Below are positions 36,487 through 46,272 of a stretch of 64,000 nucleotides of DNA, piece after piece. Position 1 is the first letter of the stretch. Every line of letters starts with the position of its first letter. A model generated the notes under the pieces. It did no database searches, was not told where the DNA came from, and worked only from the letters and a program-made list of their open reading frames with translations. A program made the translations under genes and the position numbers. This DNA comes from JAZDRH01 sp047470865 (GTDB lineage: Bacteria > Pseudomonadota > Gammaproteobacteria > Pseudomonadales > Pseudomonadaceae): positions 28,811-92,810 of the forward strand of contig NZ_JAZDRH010000011.1 in assembly GCF_047470865.1 (NCBI RefSeq). The letters run 5' to 3'.

Positions 36487-37494
36487 ATGTATGCTCGACT
36501 CTCGTTAACTGCATTTGTAGCTACTCTACTTAGTACCAGCGTCTGCGCAGATACTATCTGGCTTAAGGATAGTGATGACCGAATTACAGGGACAGTTAAA
36601 TTAATAGACAGTGGAAAGGTTTCCATCACCACGACTTATGCGGGCACCATCAATATTGACCTTGATAAAGTTGCCTCTATTGAAACCAGCCAAGAGCTAA
36701 ATATTCGCCCCAAAAATAATGCGACTGAAATTAGTAGCCAGTTACGCCCTGCCGCAGAACCAGGGGATGTACGTATTGGCGAAGTCGATATTAAAGCGAC
36801 GGATATTGAAACGGCTATGCTACCTAAACCTCCTGTTGATCCAAACAAAACATTCTGGAAAGGCCGTACCAGTTTATCGGGCGACTGGCGCAGAGCGGAA
36901 AAGGATGTTGACAGTTATGACTTTACTATTGATCTGGAAGCGCGCCGTGGCATATGGAAGCATGCTATTGCTGGAAACTATAGTTTTGAAAAGAAAAATG
37001 GTGATAAAACAACAGATCGTTACGATCTAAGCTACAGCTTAAGTCGTTTTATTACAGAAAAACTATACTGGGAAAACAAAGCCAAGTACGTTAAAGACCA
37101 AGTACAAGATTTGCGCACCCAAGAAACAATTGGTACAGGTATTGGTTATCAATTATGGGATAATGAGCTAGGGGCTTTTTCTGTTTCAAGTCTATACAAC
37201 CTCAACTGGTATGAGTTCCAAGATGGAACCAAGGAAAACTTCCAGTCTATTGGCGCTACATGGAACTATAATCGCTATTTATGGAGTAAAGATTTTGAAG
37301 TATTTACTAAAGGCGATATCAGCGCTCCTCTAGCCAGTCAAGTTGATTACACCATGGATGCAGACGCTGGCGTTAGATACAACATTACACAATGGGTAAA
37401 CCTCAGTTTAAAAGGCCAATGGCATAAGGTTTCATCCAAGTACGGCGATGTTAATGAACGCCGTATTTTGTTTGGTATTGGTGCTAATTGGTAG
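36487..37494 (+). CDS. DUF481 outer-membrane beta-barrel protein
   Basis: A 335-residue protein with a signal peptide (about residues 1-21, ending VCA). An N-terminal small domain (DTIWLKDSDDRITGTV and a beta-rich stretch to about residue 70) is followed by a DUF481 barrel (about 120-335) with alternating aromatic strands ending in GANW, consistent with insertion by the BAM machinery. It resembles YdiY-type salt-induced proteins. The start could also be the TTG at 36481. Function is unknown. Confidence 0.83.
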   Translation: MYARLSLTAFVATLLSTSVCADTIWLKDSDDRITGTVKLIDSGKVSITTTYAGTINIDLDKVASIETSQELNIRPKNNATEISSQLRPAAEPGDVRIGEVDIKATDIETAMLPKPPVDPNKTFWKGRTSLSGDWRRAEKDVDSYDFTIDLEARRGIWKHAIAGNYSFEKKNGDKTTDRYDLSYSLSRFITEKLYWENKAKYVKDQVQDLRTQETIGTGIGYQLWDNELGAFSVSSLYNLNWYEFQDGTKENFQSIGATWNYNRYLWSKDFEVFTKGDISAPLASQVDYTMDADAGVRYNITQWVNLSLKGQWHKVSSKYGDVNERRILFGIGANW

Positions 37495-37504
37495 CCATCA
37501 GTAC

Positions 37505-37533
37505 AAGAACGGCGCTTTCTCAGCGCCGTTCTT
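37505..37533. terminator. Bidirectional terminator between DUF481 and SDR genes
   Basis: A perfect 12-base-pair stem (AAGAACGGCGCT / AGCGCCGTTCTT) with a five-base loop between two convergent genes. T-runs are short (TTCTT). Confidence 0.8.
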
Positions 37534-37546
37534 ACGATGATGACTA

Positions 37547-38305
37547 TTACAAGCGCAAACCACCATCCACTTCTAGAACACGCCCAGTAAAATAGTCATT
37601 CTCAAAAATATAACCTACTGAATGTGCAATATCATATGGCTTGCCCATACGACGTAAAGGAATACCTGAACACATTTTTTCTAGCGCTTCTGGTTTCATG
37701 CCTGACGTCATTTCAGTTTCAATAAAGCCTGGTGCAACAGCGCCCACACGAATGCCATAGCGCGCAAACTCTTTTGCCCAAACAACGGTATCAGCTGCGA
37801 CAGCGGCTTTTGCTGCGGAGTAGTTAGCTTGCCCCATATTCCCTGCACGTGAAATAGAAGAGATATTAACAATCACCCCTTCTGACTTAAGCTCAATCAT
37901 CTTAGCAGCTACTTCACGTGCACATAGAAAGACACCAGTTAAATTGACATTTAATACAGCCTGCCAATTTTCCAATGACATTTTGCTCATTTCACCATCA
38001 CGCACCTTAATGGTTAGGCCATCACGTAAAATGCCGGCATTATTTACAATACCATTTAAGCTACCAAAATCAGTGGCAACCTGATTTACCATAGCAATAA
38101 CCTGAGCTTCATCTGCTACGTTACAAAGATAAGATCTAGCTTCAACACCAATTTTCTTGCATGCCTGAACAGCCTGATCTAAACGCTCTTGGTTTAAATC
38201 AACAAGTGCTAGCTTTGCACCTTTAGCGGCAAAGAACTCGGCTATAGCACGACCCAGACCTTGCCCACCACCTGTTACAATGACAACTTTATCTTTTAGT
38301 TCCAT
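37547..38305 (-). CDS. SDR-family oxidoreductase (FabG-like)
   Basis: A 252-residue classical SDR, probably a 3-oxoacyl-ACP/CoA reductase or similar. NAD(P) binding is at VTGGGQGLGRAIA, structural NNAGIL follows, then the catalytic Ser in NISSISRAGN and the YSAAKAA Tyr-Lys pair. The C-terminus is typical (FTGRVLEVDGGLRL). GAGG stands 6 bases before the ATG at 38305. It is a single gene, and its substrate cannot be assigned. Confidence 0.85.
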   Translation of the reverse strand: MELKDKVVIVTGGGQGLGRAIAEFFAAKGAKLALVDLNQERLDQAVQACKKIGVEARSYLCNVADEAQVIAMVNQVATDFGSLNGIVNNAGILRDGLTIKVRDGEMSKMSLENWQAVLNVNLTGVFLCAREVAAKMIELKSEGVIVNISSISRAGNMGQANYSAAKAAVAADTVVWAKEFARYGIRVGAVAPGFIETEMTSGMKPEALEKMCSGIPLRRMGKPYDIAHSVGYIFENDYFTGRVLEVDGGLRL

Positions 38306-38416
38306 TTCAACCTCTATACAGTGATACATGGTTAATACAGCCAGTATAACCTTTACGTTCACGTAAATAAGTAAAACGTTTGTTTTAGAGCGCTCTATTT
38401 AACACAGGTAATTTTT

Positions 38417-38926
38417 ATGGGTATGAATGCTGTATATATGCAAATTGACGATAAAACACTAGATGCTTGGCTAGAGTTAGACGCACAAGATCTAAGCCAA
38501 GCAATGCATCGACTAGAAGAAAGCCAATCAGCCGCTATTTTAGATTTAGCTAAAATTTGGGATATCTTGCATTATTACTTAACGGGTGCCAGTGCCAGTA
38601 CGCCTATCGAAGAAGATCCTTTAAGTGAAGCGGTAGTAGGTGTACATGTATTTGACGAAGAAGATGAAGCCGCTGACTTTATTGCCTGCACTGAATATGC
38701 TGAATTACCTTTAATCATTGACGCTTTGTGCAACTTTAATCATGCACAAGGCCTGCAGCGATTAACCGCACCTGCTATAGAATCCTTAGATTTATATCCA
38801 AAAGGAATTGAATTAACAGCTATTGACCAACTACACACTGAAGTGCAAAAAGCTATTCAACAGCTAATCGCATTTTACCAACAAGCACTAGAACAACGCC
38901 TACATATTATTGTAAGCATTGTCTAA
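38417..38926 (+). CDS. DUF1877 family protein (YfbM-like)
   Basis: A 169-residue soluble acidic protein. The pattern GMNAVYMQIDDKTLDAWL at the start, KIWDILHYYLTG near residue 50 and a central acidic stretch match the DUF1877/YfbM fold. No catalytic motif is visible and no function is known. It is divergent from the SDR gene and precedes nadE by 51 bases, so it may share nadE's transcript. Confidence 0.8.
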   Translation: MGMNAVYMQIDDKTLDAWLELDAQDLSQAMHRLEESQSAAILDLAKIWDILHYYLTGASASTPIEEDPLSEAVVGVHVFDEEDEAADFIACTEYAELPLIIDALCNFNHAQGLQRLTAPAIESLDLYPKGIELTAIDQLHTEVQKAIQQLIAFYQQALEQRLHIIVSIV

Positions 38927-38977
38927 GCCTAAACGAACTCTTACACTGCTTATTATTTAAGTCACGAGGTACTTTCC

Positions 38978-40606
38978 ATGCCCAGCCAACTGCATATTGC
39001 TTTAGCACAAATCAACTTACGCGTTGGCGATATTTCTGGAAATGTACAGCGTGTGCTTGATGCCGCCCAGCAAGCTTATCAACAACAAGCTGACTTAATT
39101 GTTTTTCCTGAGTTAACCCTGTGCGGCTATCCTGCCCAAGACTTATTACTGCGTGATAGTATGCAGTTACGTATTGAGAACGCCCTACAACAACTTTGCC
39201 AAGAACTACCCGATATTCAGGTTATTCTTGGCTTACCTTGGTCCCAAGAAGGCATGCGCTATAACAGTTGTGCCCACATTCACCAAGGCAAAGTAAAGCA
39301 TCTGTATTTCAAACAATTCTTGCCCAACTATGCCGTTTTTGATGAACAACGTTATTTTGCGGCAGGCAATACGTCCTGCATCATCGAATGCAAAGGCATT
39401 AAGTTAGCGCTTAGCATTTGTGAAGATATCTGGCATGACAGCCCTATGTTACAAGCCAAAAAGCAAGGGGCGCATGCGTTAATCAGCATCAATGCCTCAC
39501 CTTATAACTATGGCAAGCAACAAGAACGCGAAATGCTAGTCACACGCCAAGCCAAACAAGGCAGCATGCCGGTTATTTACTTAAATCTTGTAGGTGGACA
39601 AGACGAGCTTGTTTTCGATGGTAATAGCTTCGCTTGCAATGCTGATGGCAATCTGGCTTACCGAGCCCCCGCATTCAAAGAAACAATAGAGTGTATTAGT
39701 CTGCAAAAAACAGCTGAAACCCTAGCCATTAACAAACATAAAATAGCTGCTCCGCTAACCAAGGCGGCTAGTGTTTACCAGGCTTTAGTTTTGGCAATAC
39801 AAGACTATGTCCAGTATAACGGTTTCAAGGGTGTGCTCTTAGGCCTATCTGGTGGCATTGACTCTGCTTTAGTGCTAGCCCTAGCCAGCGATGCTCTAGG
39901 TGCTGACAAAGTTGAAGCGGTGATGATGCCTTATCACTATACCGCCCAAATCAGCCAAGACGATGCAGCTGAGCAAGCTAATACACTAGGTGTCAAATAC
40001 CAAGTAGCGCCTATTGCACCTATGGTAGAAGCTTTCTTACAAACCCTAACACCAATTTTTGGTGCGCAACCTAAAGGTATTACTGAGGAAAACCTACAAG
40101 CACGCTGCCGCGGTAGTTTGTTAATGGCAATGTCTAATAAAACAGGGGCGCTTGTGCTAACCACAAGTAATAAAAGTGAGACCGCCGTTGGCTACTCAAC
40201 CCTTTATGGTGACATGGCAGGTGGTTTTGCCCCCTTAAAAGATGTGCCAAAAACCTTAGTTTTTGAACTTGCCAAGTACCGCAACACTTTAGGCAAATGC
40301 ATTCCAGAGCGCGTTATTAGCCGTCCACCTTCAGCTGAATTGTCGCCAGATCAAAAGGATGAAGATTCTCTCCCTGCCTACCCTGTCTTGGATGAAATTT
40401 TGCGTCTATATGTGGATGACGATCACAGCGCCAATGACATCATTGCCCGTGGTTTTGCTCCCGAAATCGTCATGAAAGTATTGCGCCTAGTCGATATCAA
40501 CGAATACAAACGCCGCCAAGCTGCCGTCGGCCCACGAATCACCAAACGCAGCTTTAGCCTAGACCGCCGCTATCCTATTACTAATGCTTGGCGTAGAGGG
40601 GAGTAA
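38978..40606 (+). CDS. nadE: Glutamine-dependent NAD+ synthetase
   Basis: NadE amidates nicotinic acid adenine dinucleotide to NAD+ with ATP and glutamine-derived ammonia. The 542-residue two-domain protein has an N-terminal nitrilase-type glutaminase (VFPELTLCGYPAQDL with the Glu, KQFLPNYAVFDEQRYF with the Lys, and SICEDIW with the Cys). The C-terminal synthetase has the PP-loop LGLSGGIDSALVLAL near residue 288, TTSNKSETAVGYSTLYGD and the PPSAELSPDQKDEDSLP region. Standard length. Confidence 0.96.
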   Translation: MPSQLHIALAQINLRVGDISGNVQRVLDAAQQAYQQQADLIVFPELTLCGYPAQDLLLRDSMQLRIENALQQLCQELPDIQVILGLPWSQEGMRYNSCAHIHQGKVKHLYFKQFLPNYAVFDEQRYFAAGNTSCIIECKGIKLALSICEDIWHDSPMLQAKKQGAHALISINASPYNYGKQQEREMLVTRQAKQGSMPVIYLNLVGGQDELVFDGNSFACNADGNLAYRAPAFKETIECISLQKTAETLAINKHKIAAPLTKAASVYQALVLAIQDYVQYNGFKGVLLGLSGGIDSALVLALASDALGADKVEAVMMPYHYTAQISQDDAAEQANTLGVKYQVAPIAPMVEAFLQTLTPIFGAQPKGITEENLQARCRGSLLMAMSNKTGALVLTTSNKSETAVGYSTLYGDMAGGFAPLKDVPKTLVFELAKYRNTLGKCIPERVISRPPSAELSPDQKDEDSLPAYPVLDEILRLYVDDDHSANDIIARGFAPEIVMKVLRLVDINEYKRRQAAVGPRITKRSFSLDRRYPITNAWRRGE

Positions 40607-40637
40607 CTTACCTATAATATTAGTTAGGGCTGGTGTA

Positions 40638-41663
40638 TCACTTTTTTTCTACTACCCCAGCCTTAAAGTAAACCGCAAGGCTTATCAAAGGGATATAAGC
40701 AATAAGGGTGGTTAGCATTCCATCTAGATAGCCTAAACCTACAACTAACGCCAAAGGCAATAACCAAAATAAATTAATTAACAATACAGCTAATGTAACT
40801 TTTTTATGGGAGTTAAATTGGCGCGCAGCATACTGATAAGCATGGCTTCTATGGGCTTCATATACTTTTTCTTTACGCCATAAACGATGAAGCAATGTAA
40901 AAGTTGCATCAACAATAAATACGCCCAATACAATTATCCAGCACCAAAAAAAATTAGCGCTCAACCATGCACCTTGGATACTTAGCAAAGCCAGTATAAT
41001 ACCTAAAAAACCACTACCTGCATCTCCCATAAATATTTTCGCAGGTGGAAAATTCCATACTAAAAAGCCAAGTACTGAACTTGCTAACGCAATTAGTAAT
41101 ACAGCTGAATCCTGAAACTCTAACAACCAGTATAAAAACGCCATGCTTAAGCAGCTAGTCATTGCTTCTATGCTCGCTAAGCCATCAATACCATCCATAA
41201 AATTATACAGATTAAGCAACCATACCGAGTATACTGCAGCTAAAATATAGCCAGCCCAAGATAAATCTAAACTCATGCCTAGTATTATTAATGGAGGAAA
41301 ACCCTGTAGCCAATAAAGCCCCCAAATCGCAGCAGAAAAATGCCCTAGTAATCGCCATCGTGCAGCAACATGTCCAAGGTCATCTAAAAAACCAATTACA
41401 GCTAACAGGACTCCAGCACCTAACAAAGCAATAAAGAGATTAAATAGCAAGAAATCAAATAGAAATAGAACAAATAAAGCGCCAATAAAACTTAGAACAA
41501 TAGCTACACCACCACCCCGCGGAGTAGCTACTGTATGAGAACTACGCTCATTTGGAATATCTATAATGCTTTTAGCTAAAGCAAGGCGGCGCAAGCCATA
41601 GGTTCCCAAATAACCAGCTAAAAACAAACCACAACATATAATAAATAAAATTGCTTTAGTCAT
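40638..41663 (-). CDS. wbpL: WbpL/WecA-type polyprenyl-phosphate sugar-1-phosphate transferase
   Basis: A 341-residue polytopic enzyme of the MraY/WecA family that starts O-antigen or other glycan synthesis by moving an amino-sugar phosphate to undecaprenyl phosphate. Key cytoplasmic motifs are present: NERSSHTVATPRGGG near residue 38, GFLDDLGHV, NLYNFMDGIDGLA (Asn/Asp pair) and KIFMGDAGSGFLG. It is last in a three-gene block (GT4, epimerase, this gene) lying between proB and nadE. Donor sugar (FucNAc, QuiNAc or GlcNAc type) is not determined. Confidence 0.9.
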   Translation of the reverse strand: MTKAILFIICCGLFLAGYLGTYGLRRLALAKSIIDIPNERSSHTVATPRGGGVAIVLSFIGALFVLFLFDFLLFNLFIALLGAGVLLAVIGFLDDLGHVAARWRLLGHFSAAIWGLYWLQGFPPLIILGMSLDLSWAGYILAAVYSVWLLNLYNFMDGIDGLASIEAMTSCLSMAFLYWLLEFQDSAVLLIALASSVLGFLVWNFPPAKIFMGDAGSGFLGIILALLSIQGAWLSANFFWCWIIVLGVFIVDATFTLLHRLWRKEKVYEAHRSHAYQYAARQFNSHKKVTLAVLLINLFWLLPLALVVGLGYLDGMLTTLIAYIPLISLAVYFKAGVVEKK

Positions 41664-41672
41664 TAAGCATTC

Positions 41673-42632
41673 CTATTGCTGGTTTTTAGATATAAATTCA
41701 CTTCCCGCTCTTAGCAATGCTTTATCTGCACTAATAACAGGCGACCAACCTAACAATTTTTTAGCTTTTGAATTATCTATAATTAAAGAGCCACATAGTT
41801 GGCTATATAAGTTTTTCTTACCCATAAATACAGCTAATCTTTCAAGTATATTCTGCGGAAAAGAGAACAAAAGCACTTTTTTATTCATTCCATAAGATAT
41901 TTTTCTAAATAGATCAGGAGTAGAGATTCGCTCATCATCACTAATTAAAAATAACTCATTTGCGGCAGCAGGATGCTCAATACAGCAACTAATAAAACTA
42001 ATTAGATTTTCTAACGCAATAAATGAACGCTGATTTTTTACATTCGCTAAAGGTATAGGCAAACCAGTCTTCACTAACTTTAATAGCCGTTGAAAATTAC
42101 CTGGCGCACATCCTGCATACACTAATGGTGGGCGTATAATAACTAGCTCCATTGTTGAGTCTTTACACAAATCAATAAGTGCTTTCTCAGCATTAAATTT
42201 TGATAGCGCATACAACGCTTGAGGATTTACTTCTGTCGACTCAGTAAACGCCTTGTCTATTGGGGTTGAAGCCCCATTAACACCAATAGAGCTAATAAAA
42301 ATAAAACGTTTAACACCTGCAAGCATAGCTTGGCGAGCTAAATTCAACGTACCTAGAACATTGGTTTGATTAAAAAGCTCAGCCGGATTAGCCGTTTTTT
42401 CTTTTAAAACATGTGCCCTAGCCGCTAAGTGGATAACAACATCAATCTCTTTATCTTTTAATTGAAAATCTCCCCTTTCTAGAGAATCAATATAAACACA
42501 GTTATTTGATTGTTGAGTTTTTTGAGGTTCTCTCACAGCCAATAAAAGCTCATATCTACTTTGTTTATTTAGATAACATTTTAATGCTTTACCTATAAAA
42601 CCAGAGCAGCCGGTTAGTAAAATTTTCTCCAT
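41673..42632 (-). CDS. NAD-dependent sugar epimerase/dehydratase (WbpV/WbpK-like)
   Basis: A 319-residue extended SDR with ILLTGCSGFIGKAL for NAD binding, VVIHLAARAHV, FISSIGVNG and the catalytic YALSKFNAE. It resembles the reductases/epimerases that finish 6-deoxy-amino-sugar donors (such as UDP-FucNAc or QuiNAc types) next to WbpL-type transferases. Its ATG overlaps the GT4 stop by one base, and the WbpL-type gene starts 9 bases downstream, so the three form an operon. Exact sugar unknown. Confidence 0.87.
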   Translation of the reverse strand: MEKILLTGCSGFIGKALKCYLNKQSRYELLLAVREPQKTQQSNNCVYIDSLERGDFQLKDKEIDVVIHLAARAHVLKEKTANPAELFNQTNVLGTLNLARQAMLAGVKRFIFISSIGVNGASTPIDKAFTESTEVNPQALYALSKFNAEKALIDLCKDSTMELVIIRPPLVYAGCAPGNFQRLLKLVKTGLPIPLANVKNQRSFIALENLISFISCCIEHPAAANELFLISDDERISTPDLFRKISYGMNKKVLLFSFPQNILERLAVFMGKKNLYSQLCGSLIIDNSKAKKLLGWSPVISADKALLRAGSEFISKNQQ

Positions 42633-43732
42633 TAGATGCTTAACAACCTCTTATACACACCCTGAGTTCGCTCAAGCATAATAGAAAACTGAAATTCCTC
42701 TAAAAAATATGCACGGCCTGCCTTCCCCATTTTCTCACGTAAATCTGCTGAAATAATTAGTTTTTCAAGTGCTTCTATTAGCTGAGATTGGCTTCCTCTA
42801 GGCACTAAAAAGCCCGTTTCATTGTGCTTAATAGACTCAGAAACACCACCCACATCAGAAGCAATTACAGGCAAACTCGCAGACATCGCCTCCAAAATAG
42901 TTAACGGAAGGCCCTCCCAGTTAGATGTAAGAACAAATATATCTGACTGCTCAAGCAAAGTAGAAACATCATTTCTAGCACCTAAAAATGCAATACTCTC
43001 AGTTAACTCTAGCTTACTCACCAATTGCTTACAGCCTTCTAGACTGGGACCTGCCCCAGCAAACCGCAAAGTCCAGTTTAAATTTTTAAGCTCACTTAAA
43101 GATTTTATTAATAATTCTTGATCTTTAGGGGCATCAAAACGAGCAACCATAATAATCTGACAGCATTGCTCATTTTTTTTGGAGAACTGACTATAGTCAT
43201 GAACGCCATTATGAATAGTAATTATTTTTTCATGTCCCCCAATATGGCTTAAAGCTAAGTTCTCATCATATTTAGAAACAGTGATTATCTTTGAGGAGTA
43301 TCGTAAAAAAAACTTCTCTACATGTTTAAAAACAAAGGATTTTAGGCTTGGCACGCCATCAGTAAATGACCAACCATGCGCTGTAAACACACAAGGAATA
43401 TGTAATTTAGTAGCTACTAAGCGCCCTAAAATACCAGCCTTAGATGAATGGGTATGTATAAGATCTGGCTGTAATGCCTGGACGACTTTTTTTATTTGCT
43501 TATAAGCTAAAAAGTCTTTATAGAGATTAATCTCACGGACTAAAGAAGGAATGGCAATACAATTTAACTTACGCTGCTTTGCATGCTCAAAGAAAACACC
43601 ATTACCTCCTACTATAAGCGTTACATCATGGCCATCTTTTTGCATTGCATCTGCTAAATCAAGTAAATGAATGCTAGCGCCACCTATAACATCTGAGCGT
43701 GTAAGTATATATACAATCTTCATTGCAGCCAT
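42632..43732 (-). CDS. GT4-family glycosyltransferase
   Basis: A 366-residue GT-B enzyme of family GT4. The N-terminal domain has IVYILTRSDVIGGASIH and LIHTHSSKAGILGRL. The C-terminal donor-binding domain has MVARFDAPKDQELLIKSL and the EX7E-like segment SNWEGLPLTILEAMSASLPV. It heads the small glycan operon ahead of the epimerase and WbpL-type transferase and lies just downstream of proB in the same direction. Two near-adjacent ATGs (43732, 43723) are possible starts. Acceptor and donor are unknown. Confidence 0.88.
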   Translation of the reverse strand: MAAMKIVYILTRSDVIGGASIHLLDLADAMQKDGHDVTLIVGGNGVFFEHAKQRKLNCIAIPSLVREINLYKDFLAYKQIKKVVQALQPDLIHTHSSKAGILGRLVATKLHIPCVFTAHGWSFTDGVPSLKSFVFKHVEKFFLRYSSKIITVSKYDENLALSHIGGHEKIITIHNGVHDYSQFSKKNEQCCQIIMVARFDAPKDQELLIKSLSELKNLNWTLRFAGAGPSLEGCKQLVSKLELTESIAFLGARNDVSTLLEQSDIFVLTSNWEGLPLTILEAMSASLPVIASDVGGVSESIKHNETGFLVPRGSQSQLIEALEKLIISADLREKMGKAGRAYFLEEFQFSIMLERTQGVYKRLLSI

Positions 43733-43750
43733 TCTCTTCGCTAGGCTTGA

Positions 43751-44869
43751 TTAAGAAACCACCAAATTATCCCTATGAATCAAATCTATTTCTGCGACAT
43801 AGCCTAAGATAGTTTCAATTTGATCAGAGGCTTTGCCCATAATTTTGTGGGCTTCTAGGGCGTTGTAGTTGGCTAGGCCGCGGGCGATTTCGTTGCCTTG
43901 CTGGTCTAGGCAGACAACCATTTCGCCACGTCGAAAGTTGCCTTCCACAGCAATAACCCCAACGGGCAATAAGCTCTTATGGGAGTCTTTTAATGCTTTA
44001 ACTGCACCCGCATCTAGCGTTAAGGAACCACGCATTTGCAGGTGTCCTGCCAGCCATTGCTTACGAGCACCATCACGACACTGTTCTGGAGATAAGAGTG
44101 TACCTAAACGCTCACCCTGTTTTAAGCGATCCAGCACACGTTCTATGCGTCCACCTACAATTACAGTATGCGCACCTGAGCGTGCCGCTAAACGGCCCGC
44201 TCTTAATTTAGTTTGCATGCCTCCGCGCCCTAATACACCACCTGTCCCCCCAGCCACGGTATCAAGCATAGGGTCATCGGCACGGGCTTCAAAAATCATT
44301 TTAGCATCAGGATTTTTACGCGGGTCAGCATCAAACATACCTTGCTGATCGGTTAAAATAACCAGCAAGTCGGCTTCAACTAAGTTAGCCACCAACGCAG
44401 CTAGGGTATCATTGTCGCCAAAGCGTATCTCATCAGTAGCCACAGTATCATTTTCATTAATCACAGGAATAACACCTAGCTCTAGTAAAGTGCGCAGGGT
44501 GCTGCGTGCATTTAAATAACGCTTGCGATCAGACAAATCATCATGTGTGAGCAAAATTTGGGCAGTATGCTCGCTGTGCTCTGCAAAGCTGGTTTGCCAT
44601 GCTTTAACTAAACTCATTTGTCCCACTGCAGCCGCTGCTTGCAGCTCATGAATTGCACTAGGTCGAGAAGTCCAGCCTAAACGGCTCATTCCAGCAGCGA
44701 CAGCACCTGATGAAACAAGTACCAAATCAATACCTGCTTGACGCAAAGCTACCATTTGCTGCACCCAGATCGCCATCGCCTGACGATCAAGGCCTTTACC
44801 ATCGCCTGTCAGCAAGGCGCTACCAATTTTAACTACCCAGCGCTGTGCGCTTTTAACTGTTTCACGCAT
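43751..44869 (-). CDS. proB: Glutamate 5-kinase
   Basis: ProB phosphorylates glutamate in the first step of proline synthesis. The 372-residue protein has the amino-acid kinase domain (VVKIGSALLTGDG, LVSSGAVAAGMSRLG, PVINENDTVATDEIRFGDND shown in part, GTGGVLGRGGMQTKL) and a C-terminal PUA domain from about residue 280. It follows obgE by 43 bases, the Pseudomonas order rplU-rpmA-obgE-proB. Confidence 0.96.
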   Translation of the reverse strand: MRETVKSAQRWVVKIGSALLTGDGKGLDRQAMAIWVQQMVALRQAGIDLVLVSSGAVAAGMSRLGWTSRPSAIHELQAAAAVGQMSLVKAWQTSFAEHSEHTAQILLTHDDLSDRKRYLNARSTLRTLLELGVIPVINENDTVATDEIRFGDNDTLAALVANLVEADLLVILTDQQGMFDADPRKNPDAKMIFEARADDPMLDTVAGGTGGVLGRGGMQTKLRAGRLAARSGAHTVIVGGRIERVLDRLKQGERLGTLLSPEQCRDGARKQWLAGHLQMRGSLTLDAGAVKALKDSHKSLLPVGVIAVEGNFRRGEMVVCLDQQGNEIARGLANYNALEAHKIMGKASDQIETILGYVAEIDLIHRDNLVVS

Positions 44870-44912
44870 CGCAAATGCCCTTAGCTACTGTACGTGAGAA
44901 GAAATACGTAAA

Positions 44913-46139
44913 TTATGGGACGTAGAAGATTTCTGGTCCATCTTCATCATCAAAATCTTCGTCATCGTCAAGGAAGTCGTCTTGTGTAACTTCATCAACT
45001 GGTTTCATTCCAGCACGACGCAATGCTCGACGATCATCCAGTGACTGTAAGTGTGCCCGACCTTCATCTTCAATACGCTGATCTAAATCGGCCAGCATAG
45101 CCGCATATTCTGGATCTTCGGCTATTCTTAGCGTACGCTCATCAAGATAGCGCATAATATCTTGGCAAAGCGCTTCTGTACCTTCACGCTCAATGGCTGA
45201 AATCACATAAACAGGGCCTTCCCAGTTTAGGCGCTCAACCACAGACTTAACTTTATCATCAAGCTCATCTTCAAAGACCTGATCGGATTTATTTAAAACC
45301 AACCAACGATCACGCTCAGCCAAAGCAGGGCTAAATTGTGCAATTTCATTCACAATAATTTCAGCAGCCTCTGCTGGATCACTTTCATCCAACGGTGCCA
45401 AATCAACAATATGTAGGAGTAAACGAGTGCGTGTTAGGTGCTTTAAGAAACGAATACCTAGGCCAGCCCCCTCAGCAGCCCCCTCTATAACACCTGGAAT
45501 ATCCGCTAGGACAAAGTTTTTAAAACGCCCAACGCTGACTACGCCTAGGTTTGGCACTATGGTGGTAAATGGATAATCCGCCACTTTAGGTTTAGCAGCA
45601 GAAACTGAGCGAATAAAAGTACTCTTACCTGCATTTGGCAAACCTAAGAGACCTACATCAGCTAATACTTTTAACTCTAATTTTAAATCGCGAGAATCAC
45701 CTGGTTTACCTGGTGTTGTTTGGCGTGGTGCTCTGTTTGTACTGGATTTAAAGCGGGTATTTCCCAGCCCATGCCAGCCGCCTTGAGCTACCATAATACG
45801 CTGCCCAGCTTCAACTAAGTCACCAATAATTTCTTGGGTGTTTGCATCAATAATAGTAGTACCTACAGGCACCTTTAGGACAAGGTCATCACCTTTGGCA
45901 CCTGTGCACTCACTACCACGTCCGTTCTCACCACGTTTAGCCTCAAAACGACGAGTGTAACGATAATCAACCAAGGTATTAAGGTTCTCATCGGCTTCCA
46001 TAAATACGGAGCCGCCATCACCGCCATCACCGCCGTTAGGGCCACCAAACTCAATAAACTTTTCGCGACGAAAACTCATGCAGCCATTGCCACCATCGCC
46101 TGCTTTTACAAAAATAGAAACTTCATCTACAAATTTCAT
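44913..46139 (-). CDS. obgE: GTPase Obg (ribosome assembly, stress control)
   Basis: The 408-residue Obg protein has the glycine-rich Obg domain at residues 1-158 (VKAGDGGNGCMSFRREKF, GGPNGGDGGDGGSV). A G domain follows with the P-loop GLPNAGKST, the G3 DIPGVIEGA and NKSD. The C-terminal tail is strongly acidic (DDEDFDDEDG). The ATG at 46139 has GGAGG 7 bases upstream. It follows rpmA after a terminator-like hairpin, so some transcription may start in between. Confidence 0.96.
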   Translation of the reverse strand: MKFVDEVSIFVKAGDGGNGCMSFRREKFIEFGGPNGGDGGDGGSVFMEADENLNTLVDYRYTRRFEAKRGENGRGSECTGAKGDDLVLKVPVGTTIIDANTQEIIGDLVEAGQRIMVAQGGWHGLGNTRFKSSTNRAPRQTTPGKPGDSRDLKLELKVLADVGLLGLPNAGKSTFIRSVSAAKPKVADYPFTTIVPNLGVVSVGRFKNFVLADIPGVIEGAAEGAGLGIRFLKHLTRTRLLLHIVDLAPLDESDPAEAAEIIVNEIAQFSPALAERDRWLVLNKSDQVFEDELDDKVKSVVERLNWEGPVYVISAIEREGTEALCQDIMRYLDERTLRIAEDPEYAAMLADLDQRIEDEGRAHLQSLDDRRALRRAGMKPVDEVTQDDFLDDDEDFDDEDGPEIFYVP

Positions 46140-46224
46140 GCTCGTTCCTCCCGCCATACACACGGGTAATTAGTTAGACGCAGGATACAACAAAAGCATG
46201 AGCATCGCGTCTTTATTTATAGCA

Positions 46225-46260
46225 CCAACAAAAAAGCCCCGTCATTCGACAGGGCTTTTT
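46225..46260 (-). terminator. Intrinsic terminator/attenuator after rpmA
   Basis: A nine-base-pair stem (AAAAAGCCC / GGGCTTTTT), followed on the minus strand by a T-run, lies between rpmA and obgE. Confidence 0.88.
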
Positions 46261-46272
46261 CAGTAAAGCGAA

